Of a stretch of DNA of 53,199 nucleotides, positions 17,637 to 27,886 are shown piece by piece; the stretch's first letter is position 1; each line of letters opens with the position of its first letter. The notes below the pieces were generated by a model. It had not been told where the DNA came from. It did no database searches and worked only from the letters and a program-made list of their open reading frames with translations. The stretch lies in NCBI GenBank assembly GCA_913056195.1, contig CAJXMF010000011.1:1-53199 (forward strand), in the 5' to 3' direction. Both the position numbers and the translations under genes were made by a program. The stretch is from an uncultured Methylococcaceae bacterium. GTDB taxonomy: Bacteria; Pseudomonadota; Gammaproteobacteria; Methylococcales; Methylomonadaceae.

Positions 17637-18833
17637 ATGGAAAAGATTTTGTATCTGGTGCACCGGATTCCGTATCCACCGAATAAGGGTGACAAGATTC
17701 GTTCCTATCATTTTTTAAAACAACTGGCGCAACATTATCAGGTTTTTTTGGCGACATTTATTGATGACGAAGCCGATTGGTCGTATCAGGAACAGTTGCA
17801 TGACTATTGTCAGAATGTTTATTGTGCGGGCCTGAATCCCCAATTGGCGAAATTGAAAAGCCTGGCAGGATTACTCTCAGGGCAGGCACTTAGTTTGCCC
17901 TATTATCAAAATCAGGCCTTGCAACACTGGGTTGATGACACACTGGCACAACAGGGTATCAAGAAAGTCGTCGTATTTTCTTCCGCCATGGCGCAATTTG
18001 TTATGGATAAGCCCGATATCGATATGATTGTCGATTTTGTCGATGTGGATTCCGATAAATGGCGCCAATATGCAGAAAAGAAAACAGGGCCCGAAAGCTG
18101 GATTTATCATCGGGAAGCTAAAAAATTGTTTGAATTTGAAAAGCATGTGGCGGCGCGATCAACAAGCAGTTTTTTTGTATCGCGACAGGAGGCCGAGTTG
18201 TTTAAGCAGCTGGCTCCCGCATGTCAAGAGAAGGTTGGCTGGGTGAATAATGGCGTAGATACCGTTTTTTTTGATCCTGAGCTAAATGACCCGTCACCGT
18301 ATTCAGCGACTGAGCAGGCTTTAGTGTTTACCGGCGCGATGGATTATTGGCCGAATATTGACGCCGTGACCTGGTTTGCAGAACAGGTTTTTCCGCACAT
18401 TCAAAAAACCTTTCCTAGGGTCAAGTTTTATATTGTTGGGTCAAAGCCTACGAAAGAGGTGCTGGCTTTGGCAGATACGAATCAAGGCATCGTCGTAACG
18501 GGTCGGGTCGATGATGTTCGTCCTTTTTTAAAGCATGCCGCGATAGCCGTTGCGCCGCTCAGAGTGGCACGTGGTATACAAAACAAGGTATTGGAAGCGA
18601 TGGCGATGAAAAAAACAATTGCCGCGACGGCCGCTGCGATGGAAGGTATCGAAGGGTTTGATGCACTGGATGTGATACAGGAAAATGATGCCGAGGCGTT
18701 GGCTAAAGTGATTGTAAAACGGTTGGGATTAGATGCATCCTCATTGCATTCGGATAAAAACAGGCATTTTGTTGAACAAAATTTTAGCTGGGCGAGCAGT
18801 GGTCAGGCTTTATTGAAAGAAATGAACGGTTAA
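17637..18833 (+). CDS. XrtA-associated glycosyltransferase (GT4, Stp1-like)
   Basis: This is a 398-residue GT-B glycosyltransferase. The N-terminal HRIPYPPNKGDKIRSYHFL is the signature of the PEP-CTERM sugar transferase Stp1 family (TIGR03087). The C-terminal GT1/GT4 half holds GAMDYWPNIDAV and the donor-binding RVARGIQNKVLEAMAM with its conserved Glu. It acts on the cytoplasmic face, adding a sugar to the lipid-linked repeat unit. In many clusters of this kind exosortase A lies close to FemAB and this gene; here only 3 bp separate the two, so no exosortase fits. Confidence 0.92.
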   Translation: MEKILYLVHRIPYPPNKGDKIRSYHFLKQLAQHYQVFLATFIDDEADWSYQEQLHDYCQNVYCAGLNPQLAKLKSLAGLLSGQALSLPYYQNQALQHWVDDTLAQQGIKKVVVFSSAMAQFVMDKPDIDMIVDFVDVDSDKWRQYAEKKTGPESWIYHREAKKLFEFEKHVAARSTSSFFVSRQEAELFKQLAPACQEKVGWVNNGVDTVFFDPELNDPSPYSATEQALVFTGAMDYWPNIDAVTWFAEQVFPHIQKTFPRVKFYIVGSKPTKEVLALADTNQGIVVTGRVDDVRPFLKHAAIAVAPLRVARGIQNKVLEAMAMKKTIAATAAAMEGIEGFDALDVIQENDAEALAKVIVKRLGLDASSLHSDKNRHFVEQNFSWASSGQALLKEMNG

Positions 18834-18836
18834 GGC

Positions 18837-19964
18837 ATGGATAAATATAAATTATTATTGGTTTTTGGCACCCGGCCCGAAGCCATAAAGATGGCGCCGG
18901 TGGTCAAGGCTTTTCAAAATGATGCGCGCTTTGATGCCCGTGTCTGCGTTACGGCCCAACACCGTGATATGTTGGATCAAGTGCTTAATCTGTTTCAGAT
19001 TCATCCCGAATATGATTTGGATATTATGAAGCAGAACCAGGGATTGACGGGTATTACCTGTAGTATTCTGAGCGGACTGGAATCGGTGTTGCAGGACTTC
19101 AAGCCACAACGTATTCTGGTACATGGCGATACCTCAACGACCTTTGCGGCAACCCTGGCGGCGTATTATCAAAAAATTGCTGTGGGTCATGTCGAAGCCG
19201 GCTTACGCACCCATAATATCTACTCGCCCTGGCCGGAAGAGGCCAACCGGAAACTGACCGGCGCGTTGGCCGATTTGCACTTTGCGCCGACAGAAACGGC
19301 GCAACAAAATTTACTGGACGAAGGGGTTCGCCGCGAGGCCATTCATGTGACGGGCAATACCGTGATCGATGCCCTGGTTCAGGTCAAACAAAAAATCGAA
19401 CACGATGCTGATTTGTCTCAACAGCTGGCCGAACATTTTCCGTTTATAGATCAGGACAAAAGAATTGTTTTGGTCACCGGGCATCGTCGGGAAAGTTTTG
19501 GCGGTGGTTTTGAACAAATCTGTCACGCCTTGCAGCAATTATCCGAACGCAAAGATATTCAGATTATTTATCCGGTACATCTCAATCCTCAGGTGCAAGA
19601 GCCGGTGAACCGCCTGTTAAGCGATATTGACAACATTTTCCTGATTAAGCCACAGGATTATCTGCCGTTTGTTTATTTGATGATGATTGCCGATATTATT
19701 TTGACAGATTCCGGGGGTGTACAGGAAGAGGCGCCGTCCCTGGGTAAACCGGTTTTGGTGATGCGGGATACCACAGAACGGCCCGAAGCTGTACAAGCGG
19801 GTACCGTGAAACTGGTCGGAGCCAATCAGCAGAAAATTGTCGCTGGCGTTAATCAGTTATTGGATGAAGCAGAGGCTTATCAGGCCATGAGTTATGCGCA
19901 TAACCCCTATGGTGATGGCCTGGCCAGTCAAAGAATTGTCGAAGGAGTAATCAATGCAAAATAA
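18837..19964 (+). CDS. wecB: UDP-N-acetylglucosamine 2-epimerase (non-hydrolysing)
   Basis: This 375-residue enzyme interconverts UDP-GlcNAc and UDP-ManNAc. The family signatures are clear: [13 protein letters not shown] at the N-terminus, [10 protein letters not shown] in the middle, and [19 protein letters not shown] followed by [10 protein letters not shown] near the C-terminus. Length is as usual for WecB. It is 3 bp from the glycosyltransferase and overlaps wecC by 11 bp. It supplies the substrate for the dehydrogenase encoded next. Confidence 0.95.
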   Translation: MDKYKLLLVFGTRPEAIKMAPVVKAFQNDARFDARVCVTAQHRDMLDQVLNLFQIHPEYDLDIMKQNQGLTGITCSILSGLESVLQDFKPQRILVHGDTSTTFAATLAAYYQKIAVGHVEAGLRTHNIYSPWPEEANRKLTGALADLHFAPTETAQQNLLDEGVRREAIHVTGNTVIDALVQVKQKIEHDADLSQQLAEHFPFIDQDKRIVLVTGHRRESFGGGFEQICHALQQLSERKDIQIIYPVHLNPQVQEPVNRLLSDIDNIFLIKPQDYLPFVYLMMIADIILTDSGGVQEEAPSLGKPVLVMRDTTERPEAVQAGTVKLVGANQQKIVAGVNQLLDEAEAYQAMSYAHNPYGDGLASQRIVEGVINAK

Positions 19965-21213
19965 CGAAAAATTTAATCGGGTTTCCGTGGTAGGGTTAGG
20001 ATATATCGGTTTGCCGACTGCCGCCGTAATCGCTTCACGGGGCATTGATGTGATTGGTGTCGATGTGTCGGAACATGCGGTCAATACCATCAACCAGGGT
20101 AAGATTCATATCGTGGAGCCCGATCTGGACATGCTGGTACAAAGTGCGGTGACCACCGGTAAGCTAAAAGCGTCAATAGAACCTGAGCCGGCGGAAGTTT
20201 TTATGCTGGCTGTGCCGACACCGTTCACCGAAGGTCATAAACCGGATTTGAGCTATATCGAAGCGGCGGTCAAAAAAATTGCCGGGGTGCTGGAAAAAGG
20301 CAATATGGTGATTTTGGAGTCCACTTCTCCTGTCGGTACTACTGAGAAAATTTCACAGTGGATGAGCGAAATTCGCGCCGATTTGAGTTTTCCTCATCAA
20401 CACGGTGAAAATGCCGATATTCAGGTCGCGCATTGCCCGGAACGGGTATTGCCGGGCTATGTGATTCAGGAGCTGGTATCGAATGACCGTGTAATTGGTG
20501 GCATCAGTCGAAAATGTGCTGAACGGGCGCAGGACTTATATAAAACCTTTGTCAAGGGCGATTGTTTGCTGACCGATGCGCGTACCGCTGAAATGGCCAA
20601 ACTCACAGAAAATTCCTTTCGCGATGTCAATATCGCTTTCGCCAACGAATTGTCCATGATCTGTGATCAGTTGCATATCAATGTCTGGGAATTGATTCGG
20701 CTGGCCAATCGTCATCCGCGGGTTAATATACTCAAGCCGGGGGCGGGTGTCGGTGGCCATTGCATTGCCGTTGATCCGTGGTTTATTGTCGATTCGGCGC
20801 CAGAGCGGGCGCGATTGATTCGCACGGCCCGGCAAGTCAATGATGCCAAACCTGGTTTTGTACTGGATAAAATCCGACAGGTGGCTGAGCAATTCAAACA
20901 GCCAAAAATCGCGTGCTTAGGGCTGGCATTTAAAGCCGATATTGATGATTTACGGGAAAGCCCGGCGGTTGATATTACAGAGCAGCTCATTACCGAGAAT
21001 CTGGGTGAGGTGCTGATTGTTGAACCGCATATTCAAACACTGCCGGCAAGGCTGCAAAAAAATAATGCTCGCCTGGTCAGTTTGCAGGATGCGATTGATA
21101 ACGCCAATATCTTGGTTACACTGACTGACCATACTGTGTTCAAGCAGGTTAAACTCAATCGTTTGAAGGAAAAGGTCATTATTGATGCCCGTGGGGTCTG
21201 GGAACAGGAGTAA
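19954..21213 (+). CDS. wecC: UDP-N-acetyl-D-mannosamine dehydrogenase
   Basis: This 419-residue NAD-dependent nucleotide-sugar 6-dehydrogenase oxidises UDP-ManNAc to UDP-ManNAcA. It has the N-terminal Rossmann motif [10 protein letters not shown] and the central [10 protein letters not shown]. The active-site Cys270 lies in [13 protein letters not shown], and the C-terminal UDP-binding domain contains [22 protein letters not shown] precedes the ATG, and the gene overlaps wecB by 11 bp. Adjacency to wecB makes the ManNAc assignment likely, although substrate cannot be proven from sequence. Confidence 0.93.
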   Translation: MQNNEKFNRVSVVGLGYIGLPTAAVIASRGIDVIGVDVSEHAVNTINQGKIHIVEPDLDMLVQSAVTTGKLKASIEPEPAEVFMLAVPTPFTEGHKPDLSYIEAAVKKIAGVLEKGNMVILESTSPVGTTEKISQWMSEIRADLSFPHQHGENADIQVAHCPERVLPGYVIQELVSNDRVIGGISRKCAERAQDLYKTFVKGDCLLTDARTAEMAKLTENSFRDVNIAFANELSMICDQLHINVWELIRLANRHPRVNILKPGAGVGGHCIAVDPWFIVDSAPERARLIRTARQVNDAKPGFVLDKIRQVAEQFKQPKIACLGLAFKADIDDLRESPAVDITEQLITENLGEVLIVEPHIQTLPARLQKNNARLVSLQDAIDNANILVTLTDHTVFKQVKLNRLKEKVIIDARGVWEQE

Positions 21214-21217
21214 AACA

Positions 21218-22486
21218 ATGGAAAACACCAAAATTGCCATGATAGGCTTAGGCTATGTCGGCTTGCCGTTGGCTGTTGAGTTCGGCAAAAAATATCCAAC
21301 GGTCGGCTTCGATATCAATCACCAGCGGGTGAATGAATTAAGTGCCGGACATGATCATACCCTGGAAGTGAGCGATGAAGAACTTAAACAGGCGACATAT
21401 TTGAGTTATACGGCCGATGTCAAGGATTTAGCAGAATGCACTGTTTATATCGTGACCGTGCCGACGCCGATTAACGAATATAAACAACCGGTATTGACAC
21501 CGCTGGAAAAAGCCAGTGAACTGCTGGGCCAGGTGATTAAATCGGGCGATATTGTGATTTATGAATCGACCGTTTACCCGGGCGCCACCGAAGAAGTATG
21601 TGTGCCGATTCTGGAAAACGTATCGGGTTTGAGGTTTAACCAGGATTTTTTTGTCGGCTACAGCCCGGAGCGTATCAATCCAGGCGATAAGGAACATCGG
21701 GTGACCACTATTTTAAAAGTCACCTCCGGTTCAACGGAGGAAGTCGCTGAAAAAGTGGATGCATTATATCGAAGTATCATCACCGCAGGTACTCATAAAG
21801 CCAGCAGTATCAAAGTGGCGGAAGCGGCCAAGGTGATTGAAAATACACAACGTGATGTCAATATTGCCTTAATCAATGAACTGGCGCTTATTTTCAATCG
21901 CTTAGGTATTGATACCGAAGAAGTCTTATTGGCAGCAGGCACTAAATGGAATTTTCTGCCGTTTCGACCCGGTTTGGTGGGCGGTCATTGTATCGGTGTC
22001 GATCCGTATTATCTGACGCATAAGGCGCAGGCTATCGGCTATCATCCTGAAGTCATTTTGTCCGGGCGCAGGATCAATGACAGTATGGGTGAATATGTCG
22101 TATTGCAGATGATCAAACTGATGTTGAAAAAACGTATCCATGTGCGTGATGCGAATATTCTGGTGATGGGGCTGACGTTTAAGGAGAACTGTCCGGATCT
22201 GCGTAATACGCGGGTGGTGGATATTGTGCAGGAGCTTAAAAGCTATGGCGTCAATGTCGATGTGTATGACCCTTGGGTTGATCCGGAGGAGGCCGTTGCC
22301 GAATACAATATCCGGCCGATAGACAAACCGCAGGCCGGGACTTACGATGGCATTATTCTGGCGGTTGCACATCGGCAATTTAAAGCCATGTCAATTGATG
22401 ACATCAGGGCGCTGACACGGACTGAATCGGTCATTTACGATTTAAAATATTTGTTTCCCGCAGATCAAACGGATGCACGTTTATAA
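21218..22486 (+). CDS. tviB: UDP-N-acetylglucosamine 6-dehydrogenase (TviB/WbpA-like)
   Basis: This 422-residue nucleotide-sugar dehydrogenase is a second, distinct member of the WecC superfamily. It has [18 protein letters not shown], then [13 protein letters not shown] and [14 protein letters not shown], with catalytic Cys258 in [16 protein letters not shown]. The C-terminal half has [17 protein letters not shown]. These features match the Vi-antigen TviB group that makes UDP-GlcNAcA from UDP-GlcNAc. The frame is open from 21182, but AGGAG at 21206-21210 and the family N-terminus fix the start at 21218, 4 bp after wecC. Confidence 0.92.
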   Translation: MENTKIAMIGLGYVGLPLAVEFGKKYPTVGFDINHQRVNELSAGHDHTLEVSDEELKQATYLSYTADVKDLAECTVYIVTVPTPINEYKQPVLTPLEKASELLGQVIKSGDIVIYESTVYPGATEEVCVPILENVSGLRFNQDFFVGYSPERINPGDKEHRVTTILKVTSGSTEEVAEKVDALYRSIITAGTHKASSIKVAEAAKVIENTQRDVNIALINELALIFNRLGIDTEEVLLAAGTKWNFLPFRPGLVGGHCIGVDPYYLTHKAQAIGYHPEVILSGRRINDSMGEYVVLQMIKLMLKKRIHVRDANILVMGLTFKENCPDLRNTRVVDIVQELKSYGVNVDVYDPWVDPEEAVAEYNIRPIDKPQAGTYDGIILAVAHRQFKAMSIDDIRALTRTESVIYDLKYLFPADQTDARL

Positions 22487-22487
22487 C

Positions 22488-23495
22488 ATGAAAATTATGG
22501 TAACCGGCACGGCCGGATTTATTGGAAATCATCTCGCACTCAGATTGTTGGAACGCGGTGACGAGGTTGTGGGTATCGATAATCTTAATGATTATTACGA
22601 TGTCAATCTGAAGAAAGATCGTTTAAAACGTTTGGCTGACTATGATGGCTTTACGGATGTACGGCTGGATCTGGCGGACAGGGCCGGAATGGAAGCGGCA
22701 TTTAAAAAATATCAGCCACAAAAGGTGGTGAACCTGGCTGCACAGGCTGGCGTACGCTATTCGATAGAAAACCCGCATGCCTATATCGACAGCAATATCG
22801 TCGGATTTATCAATATTTTAGAAGGCTGTCGTCATCATCAGGTCGAACATCTGGTGTATGCTTCGAGCAGTTCGGTGTATGGCGCCAATGAAAGCATGCC
22901 ATTCTCGGTGCATGACAATGTTGATCATCCATTGAGCCTGTATGCAGCCTCTAAAAAGGCCAATGAATTGATGGCGCATACCTATAGTAATCTGTATCAA
23001 TTGCCGACCACTGGTTTGCGCTTCTTTACCGTATATGGCCCGTGGGGTCGACCGGATATGGCTTTGTTCCTGTTTACCCGAGCGATTTTGAATGGTGAAA
23101 AAATAAAGGTATTCAATTACGGCAAGCACCGACGCGATTTCACCTACATTGATGATATCGTTGAAGGCGTGATCAGAACGCTTGATCATACCGCGCAGCC
23201 GAATCCGGAATGGAGCGGAAAACAGCCTGATCCGGGTACCAGTAGGGCGCCGTGGCGCGTTTACAATATTGGCAACCAAAACCCGGTTGAATTGATGGAT
23301 TACATCGAAACGCTGGAAAAATTTCTGGGTAAGACTGCCGAAAAAGAACTGTTGCCATTGCAGCCGGGTGACGTGCCCGATACTTATGCCGATGTGGAAG
23401 CGCTGGTTCAGGATGTGGGCTACAAACCCAATACCACGATTGAGCAAGGCATTGAACGCTTTGTTGTCTGGTACAAGGATTATTATAAACAGTAA
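22488..23495 (+). CDS. NAD-dependent UDP-uronate 4-epimerase
   Basis: This is a 335-residue extended short-chain dehydrogenase. It has the Rossmann motif [11 protein letters not shown] and the catalytic SSSSVYG with YAASKKANE (Tyr-x3-Lys). [17 protein letters not shown] and [15 protein letters not shown] are characteristic of UDP-glucuronate 4-epimerases (LpsL/Cap1J type). It probably gives UDP-GalA from UDP-GlcA. Because it directly follows tviB it may instead act on UDP-GlcNAcA, like TviC/WbpP. The ATG at 22488, 1 bp after the tviB stop, gives the normal N-terminus; the frame also opens at 22473. Confidence 0.9.
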   Translation: MKIMVTGTAGFIGNHLALRLLERGDEVVGIDNLNDYYDVNLKKDRLKRLADYDGFTDVRLDLADRAGMEAAFKKYQPQKVVNLAAQAGVRYSIENPHAYIDSNIVGFINILEGCRHHQVEHLVYASSSSVYGANESMPFSVHDNVDHPLSLYAASKKANELMAHTYSNLYQLPTTGLRFFTVYGPWGRPDMALFLFTRAILNGEKIKVFNYGKHRRDFTYIDDIVEGVIRTLDHTAQPNPEWSGKQPDPGTSRAPWRVYNIGNQNPVELMDYIETLEKFLGKTAEKELLPLQPGDVPDTYADVEALVQDVGYKPNTTIEQGIERFVVWYKDYYKQ

Positions 23496-23527
23496 TCAAT
23501 GTTACAACGTATGCTGATTTATTCTCT

Positions 23528-23553
23528 CATTCCCAGGCTCCCGCTTGGGAATG
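23528..23553. repeat. REP-like palindrome before prsK
   Basis: CATTCCCA (23528-23535) and TGGGAATG (23546-23553) form a perfect 8-bp stem with a 10-base loop. This is the type of dispersed intergenic hairpin common in gammaproteobacteria. It lies 33 bp after the epimerase stop in the 240-bp gap before prsK. It may protect or end the EPS transcript. No T-run follows. Confidence 0.55.
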
Positions 23554-23735
23554 TATGCCAGTCAGCTCCGCTTACGGGCAGTCACAGCGGTTCTGTTGCA
23601 TTAGGTAGGAACTTGAAGACACGGAAGCGAATGTTGGCTTTTCCGCGTAACATTGGCCAGTTAGCCGAAGTTATAGTCTGCTGCTGTCATGTGCGGTTCA
23701 ACCCAATCAACCCATAAAATCTGATAAGGCCAATT

Positions 23736-25820
23736 ATGCAAACAGCGCATTATGGCGTCGTCATGTACCTGGTTGCAACGCTGGCCTATGTTGGACTGGC
23801 CTTGCTGATTCTATTTAACTCGCGTAAAAATGTGGTCAGCCTGCCTTTTTTTATCGCCAGTGTATTATCGGCTTTGTGGGCAGGGATGTCGGCTTATGCT
23901 CTCCATGCACAGGATGTTTATCTGTTTCAGGTTTTACCCTTCGAAGTGTTACGCAATGGTGGCTGGTATTTTCTGCTGAGTGTATTGATTTCAAGGCAAC
24001 AGTTCAACGACCCCTATCAATTCCTCCGGCAATTCTGGCAGGCTAAAGCCATGCTGGTGTTTATCTCATTGCTCAGTCTGTGTGAATTTATTCCTGATTT
24101 ATACTATTGGGCGCAGGAACGGCTAGGCTTCGATTTCAGGCCGTTTGCTCATTTGTTTTTAGCCATCTGTGGTTTGGTTCTGGTCGAGCAAGTCTATCGA
24201 AATACCTTGCCTGAACAACGCTGGAACATTAAATTCCTGTGCATTGCTGTGGCCGGTATCTTTGTCTTCGATTTTATTCTCTACAGTAAGGCGCTGTTAT
24301 TTGCCGTTTTGGATACCGAACTTTGGAATACGCGCGGCATGATTCATACCATTTTGCTGCCGCTGCTGGCACTTTCTGTTAATCGCTTAAATAAAGACCC
24401 TGTGCAATTGGTTGTTTCCAGAAGACTGATGTTTCATTCCGCGGTTTTAATGGGCGCGGGTATTTATTTGCTATTGATGGCATTGATGGGCTATTACATC
24501 CGTGACTTTGGTGGCGATTGGGGGCCTTTGGTACAAATCGGCTTCGTGTTTTTGGCGCTGGTATTGCTATTACTGTTTTTTGTTTCTGGCAAGGCGCGGG
24601 CTTTGGCCAAAGTTTATTTCAGCAAATATTTTATCCAGCATCGTTATGATTATCGCAATGCATGGATAAAACTCAGCCACACGCTGGGGCAGCTCAAATC
24701 CCTGGATGCGATTGCAGGGTTTATTGTAAAAACGCTGGCCGATCTGGTTGACAGCTCAGGTGGTGGTATTTGGCTGCAGAATGAGCAAGGTGATTATGCA
24801 TTAGTTGAGGAATTTAACTTAGGCTTTGAACCGTTCCAAACAATCAGTAAACGCGCGGCTTTGATCCAGTTTCTGCAAAAAAAACAATGGGTCATCGATT
24901 TTGTTGAGTATGCGGAAAACCCTGAAACCTATGAGGGCGCGGAACTTGAACGCTGGCAGGCCGATGATAAAGCGATCTGGTTGATTATACCGTTATATTT
25001 ACAAAATGATCTGAAAGCCTTGGTGATGTTGACAAAGCCAAGGGTGGCACGGAAACTCGACTGGCAGGATCATGATTTATTAAAAACCGCAGGCATGCAG
25101 TTGGCGAATGCCTTGGCACTCACCCAGGCGAGTGAGGCGCTGAGTCGGTCTCGACAATTTGAGGCGTACAATCGCTTATCGGCTTTTCTGGTGCATGACT
25201 TAAAAAATCTGATCGCTCAGATTGCGATGATTGTGAAAAATGCGGAAAAACATAAACATAATCCAGAGTTTATCGATGACTCTATCGAGACGTTGGAAAA
25301 TGTCGTCAATAAAATGCAGCGTATCTTGCAACAATTGAAAAAAGGCGGCTCTCAGCAAAATGGTGACTGGCAGCAGGTTGATTTGACAGAAATAATCAAC
25401 GATGCGGTGCAACAGTTAAAACAAAATAAACCCACGATTGAAATTGACTGCCAGAGTGCGCATTGTTTTATTCATGGTGAACGCAATCAGTTATGCAGTA
25501 TCCTGGTTCACTTGTTGCAAAATGCTCAAGACGCCACGCCGGATGATGGCTGGGTTAAAATAGAACTCACCTCATGCGAAACCGAAGCTATACTTAAGAT
25601 TATGGATAACGGCTGTGGAATGGACAAAACATTTATTCAGCAACGACTTTTTCGTCCGTTTGATACCACTAAAGGCAATGCCGGGATGGGTATTGGCGTT
25701 TATGAAGCGCGCGAATATGTTTTACAGCATGGCGGACAAATTAATGTGGAAAGCGAACCGGGTAAAGGGACGACATTTACCTTGCGTTTTCCAATAAATA
25801 ATGGGCAAGGGGGGGGATGA
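23736..25820 (+). CDS. prsK: Sensor histidine kinase PrsK (XrtA/PEP-CTERM system)
   Basis: This is a 694-residue membrane histidine kinase. About eight hydrophobic segments fill the first 290 residues, a GAF-like domain lies near 310-450, and the H-box LSAFLVHDLKNLIAQ puts the phospho-acceptor at His487. An HATPase domain follows, with NAQDATPDDG, DNGCGMD and GMGIGVYEAREYV. It matches PrsK (TIGR02916), the sensor paired with PrsR in exosortase-A clusters. It overlaps prsR by 4 bp. The signal sensed is unknown. A 240-bp gap upstream suggests its own promoter, separate from the nucleotide-sugar genes. Confidence 0.95.
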   Translation: MQTAHYGVVMYLVATLAYVGLALLILFNSRKNVVSLPFFIASVLSALWAGMSAYALHAQDVYLFQVLPFEVLRNGGWYFLLSVLISRQQFNDPYQFLRQFWQAKAMLVFISLLSLCEFIPDLYYWAQERLGFDFRPFAHLFLAICGLVLVEQVYRNTLPEQRWNIKFLCIAVAGIFVFDFILYSKALLFAVLDTELWNTRGMIHTILLPLLALSVNRLNKDPVQLVVSRRLMFHSAVLMGAGIYLLLMALMGYYIRDFGGDWGPLVQIGFVFLALVLLLLFFVSGKARALAKVYFSKYFIQHRYDYRNAWIKLSHTLGQLKSLDAIAGFIVKTLADLVDSSGGGIWLQNEQGDYALVEEFNLGFEPFQTISKRAALIQFLQKKQWVIDFVEYAENPETYEGAELERWQADDKAIWLIIPLYLQNDLKALVMLTKPRVARKLDWQDHDLLKTAGMQLANALALTQASEALSRSRQFEAYNRLSAFLVHDLKNLIAQIAMIVKNAEKHKHNPEFIDDSIETLENVVNKMQRILQQLKKGGSQQNGDWQQVDLTEIINDAVQQLKQNKPTIEIDCQSAHCFIHGERNQLCSILVHLLQNAQDATPDDGWVKIELTSCETEAILKIMDNGCGMDKTFIQQRLFRPFDTTKGNAGMGIGVYEAREYVLQHGGQINVESEPGKGTTFTLRFPINNGQGGG

Positions 25821-27196
25821 TGGCAAAAGATGACAGTAGATTATTAGTTGTTGAAGACGACCCTGGATTGCAAAAGCAATTTAAATGGGGGATTGAAAAT
25901 TGTAAAGTCATTGTTGCCGGTAACCGGGAAGAAGCGATCAATGCAATTCGCCGTCATGAACCTGACGTTGTAACATTGGATTTGGGTTTACCGCCGGATC
26001 CCACCAATGCCAGCGAAGGTCTTAAAACGCTGCAAGAAATCTTGCGGTTAGCGCCTGAGACCAAGGTTATTGTGGTGACGGGTAATGATGACCGTGATAA
26101 TGCCATTCAGTCTGTCGCGATGGGCGCTTATGATTTTTACCAGAAACCTGTTGACCTGGATATTCTGAACTTAATCATTCAACGGGCTTTTGATCTTGCC
26201 CAATTAGAGCAAGAGAAACAACAGCTTGAGAAAAGTCATGACGAGCCGCTGGCGGGTATGATTACATCCTGCCAAAAAATGCAAAAATTATGTCGTATCG
26301 TCGAGAAAATTGCACCCTCTGACATTCGGGTTTTAATTTTAGGTGAGAGCGGTACAGGGAAAGAAGTGTTTGCACGCGCCATCCATCAGCTCAATAAAGA
26401 GCGGACACAGAATCGCTTTGTTGCGGTCAATTGTGCGGCGATTCCGAGCGAACTGCTCGAAAGCGAATTATTTGGCCATGAAAAGGGCGCGTTTACCGGT
26501 GCGAACAAGCAAACTATCGGTAAAATTGAATATGCCAATGGCGGAACTTTCTTTCTGGATGAAATTGGCGATTTGCCGTATGAATTACAGGCAAAACTGT
26601 TGCGTTTTTTGCAGGAAAAAACCATCGAACGCGTAGGGGGCCGTGGTGAAATCAAGGTCGATGTGCGGGTTATCTGCGCCACCCATCAAAATCTTGAGAA
26701 ATTGATTGAAGAAGGCCGTTTCAGAGAGGATTTATATCATAGGGTCAGTGAAATGGTGCTGGAATTGCCACCATTGAGAGAGCGGGAAGGGGATGCATTG
26801 GTTATCGCCAAGGCTTTACTGAATAGGTTCAGCCGGGAAAATAAACTCAAAATAAATGGCTTTACCCCTCAGGCTGTCAAAGCGATTGAGCAGTACGACT
26901 GGCCCGGCAATATTCGTGAAATGGAGAATAAAATTAAACGCGGGGTCATCTTGACGGATAGTCCTTTGGTTGATGCCGAAGACCTGGATTTAGCTGCGGA
27001 TGATGCAGAGCAGGAGACATTGCCCTTAAATTTGAAAGCAGTACGGGAAAAAGCCGAGACGGCGGCGATAAAACGCGCGTTGAGTTATTGCGATTACAAT
27101 ATCTCCAATACCGCAAAAATACTCGGCGTAACGCGACCAACCCTGTATACATTGTTGCAGAAATATCATATTCCAGTTGAACAGATGGCTGAGTGA
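25817..27196 (+). CDS. prsR: Sigma-54-dependent response regulator PrsR (PEP-CTERM box)
   Basis: This is a 459-residue NtrC-type activator. The receiver domain has acceptor Asp55 in VTLDLGLPP. The AAA+ domain has Walker A GESGTGKE near 176 and the sigma-54-contacting loop GAFTGA near 224, followed by FFLDEIGDLPYELQAKLL. A Fis-type helix-turn-helix lies at the C-terminus (NISNTAKILGVTRPTLYTLLQKY). It matches TIGR02915 and is expected to activate RpoN promoters of EPS and PEP-CTERM genes after phosphorylation by PrsK. ATGs at 25817 and 25820 are both possible; the first gives a 4-bp ATGA overlap with prsK. Confidence 0.96.
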   Translation: MMAKDDSRLLVVEDDPGLQKQFKWGIENCKVIVAGNREEAINAIRRHEPDVVTLDLGLPPDPTNASEGLKTLQEILRLAPETKVIVVTGNDDRDNAIQSVAMGAYDFYQKPVDLDILNLIIQRAFDLAQLEQEKQQLEKSHDEPLAGMITSCQKMQKLCRIVEKIAPSDIRVLILGESGTGKEVFARAIHQLNKERTQNRFVAVNCAAIPSELLESELFGHEKGAFTGANKQTIGKIEYANGGTFFLDEIGDLPYELQAKLLRFLQEKTIERVGGRGEIKVDVRVICATHQNLEKLIEEGRFREDLYHRVSEMVLELPPLREREGDALVIAKALLNRFSRENKLKINGFTPQAVKAIEQYDWPGNIREMENKIKRGVILTDSPLVDAEDLDLAADDAEQETLPLNLKAVREKAETAAIKRALSYCDYNISNTAKILGVTRPTLYTLLQKYHIPVEQMAE

Positions 27197-27326
27197 GGAA
27201 TAAATATACTTTCTGTTATAGTGATTATGGATTAAAGCAATACCTCATTACTGGAAAAAAATAGTGCTTGAAAGTCGATTGCTTTTCAATTAAGTTAGAT
27301 AACAAGTCGCATTTAGATACGAAATA

Positions 27327-27689
27327 ATGAAAAAACAAACAGCATTTTTCCTGATAGCCTTGCTTGTGATTTCGCCGGTTGTCTCGGCGATTGATCATTG
27401 TGCAGGCATGCATGGCGTGAATGCGGTAGAACAGTCTCATCAGATGTTAAATGCGTCTTTAATGGGGGTAGATGATTCATCCCTTGATCAACACAATCTA
27501 CCCCATAACACCATAAATTGTCATGATTCTGGCGATTGCTCACTGCATTTATGTGGTGGGCATGCAGTTTTGCAGTCCTCGATGATTTTTAATTCCGTTA
27601 TATCGTCTGATTTTCAGCAATCTGTAACATTGCCTTTATATCGCTCTCCTTCCTACTTAGCTATCAAGCCACCTATATTGATCCTCTAA
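27327..27689 (+). CDS. Small secreted His/Cys-rich protein, possible CzcI-like metal-binding protein
   Basis: This 120-residue protein has a clear signal peptide (MKKQTAFFLIALLVISPVVSA). The mature part is rich in His, Cys and Met, clustered as DHCAGMHG and NCHDSGDCSLHLCGGH, plausible ligands for copper or another soft metal. The C-terminus (YRSPSYLAIKPPILIL) recalls the proline-ending tails of the CzcI-like small proteins encoded before CzcCBA-type efflux genes. It stands 197 bp upstream of the CusC-like gene in the same direction, which supports a role in periplasmic metal sensing or chaperoning. Family assignment is tentative. Confidence 0.7.
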   Translation: MKKQTAFFLIALLVISPVVSAIDHCAGMHGVNAVEQSHQMLNASLMGVDDSSLDQHNLPHNTINCHDSGDCSLHLCGGHAVLQSSMIFNSVISSDFQQSVTLPLYRSPSYLAIKPPILIL

Positions 27690-27737
27690 CAGAGGGTTAG
27701 TGCGTCCGTTTCACGGGCAAAAAACTTCAAACGTAGA

Positions 27738-27795
27738 ATAGGTACGACTGCAGCGAAACGCAAAAAGCTGTTGCCGAGAACGCAGTGAAACCTAT
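27738..27795. repeat. REP-like inverted repeat upstream of cusC
   Basis: ATAGGT (27738-27743) and ACCTAT (27790-27795) bracket a GC-rich, self-complementary centre, preceded by CGTAGA and followed by CCATTGTGC. This has the look of the dispersed 'GTAGGATAGGT...ACCTATC' intergenic repeats of gammaproteobacteria. It lies in the gap between the small His/Cys-rich gene and the efflux operon. No CueR- or CusR-type operator was recognised there. Confidence 0.5.
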
Positions 27796-27886
27796 CCATT
27801 GTGCACCGTCCATTTAACAAGACGATAATCGCACCGATCCTCTTACACCTGTTTGTTTTTATTTTATTCCCGTCCTAAGAGGATTT

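Noticed and set aside
22818..23447. A 209-residue open frame on the minus strand opposite the epimerase
   Set aside because: Entirely antisense to a well-supported gene, with no recognisable domain.
23499..23717. A 72-residue open frame between the epimerase and prsK
   Set aside because: It covers a REP-like palindrome, has no credible ribosome site and an unlikely composition; treated as non-coding.
27690..27886. Search for CueR or CusR operators before the copper efflux operon
   Set aside because: No sequence with the expected dyad was found; only a REP-like repeat.
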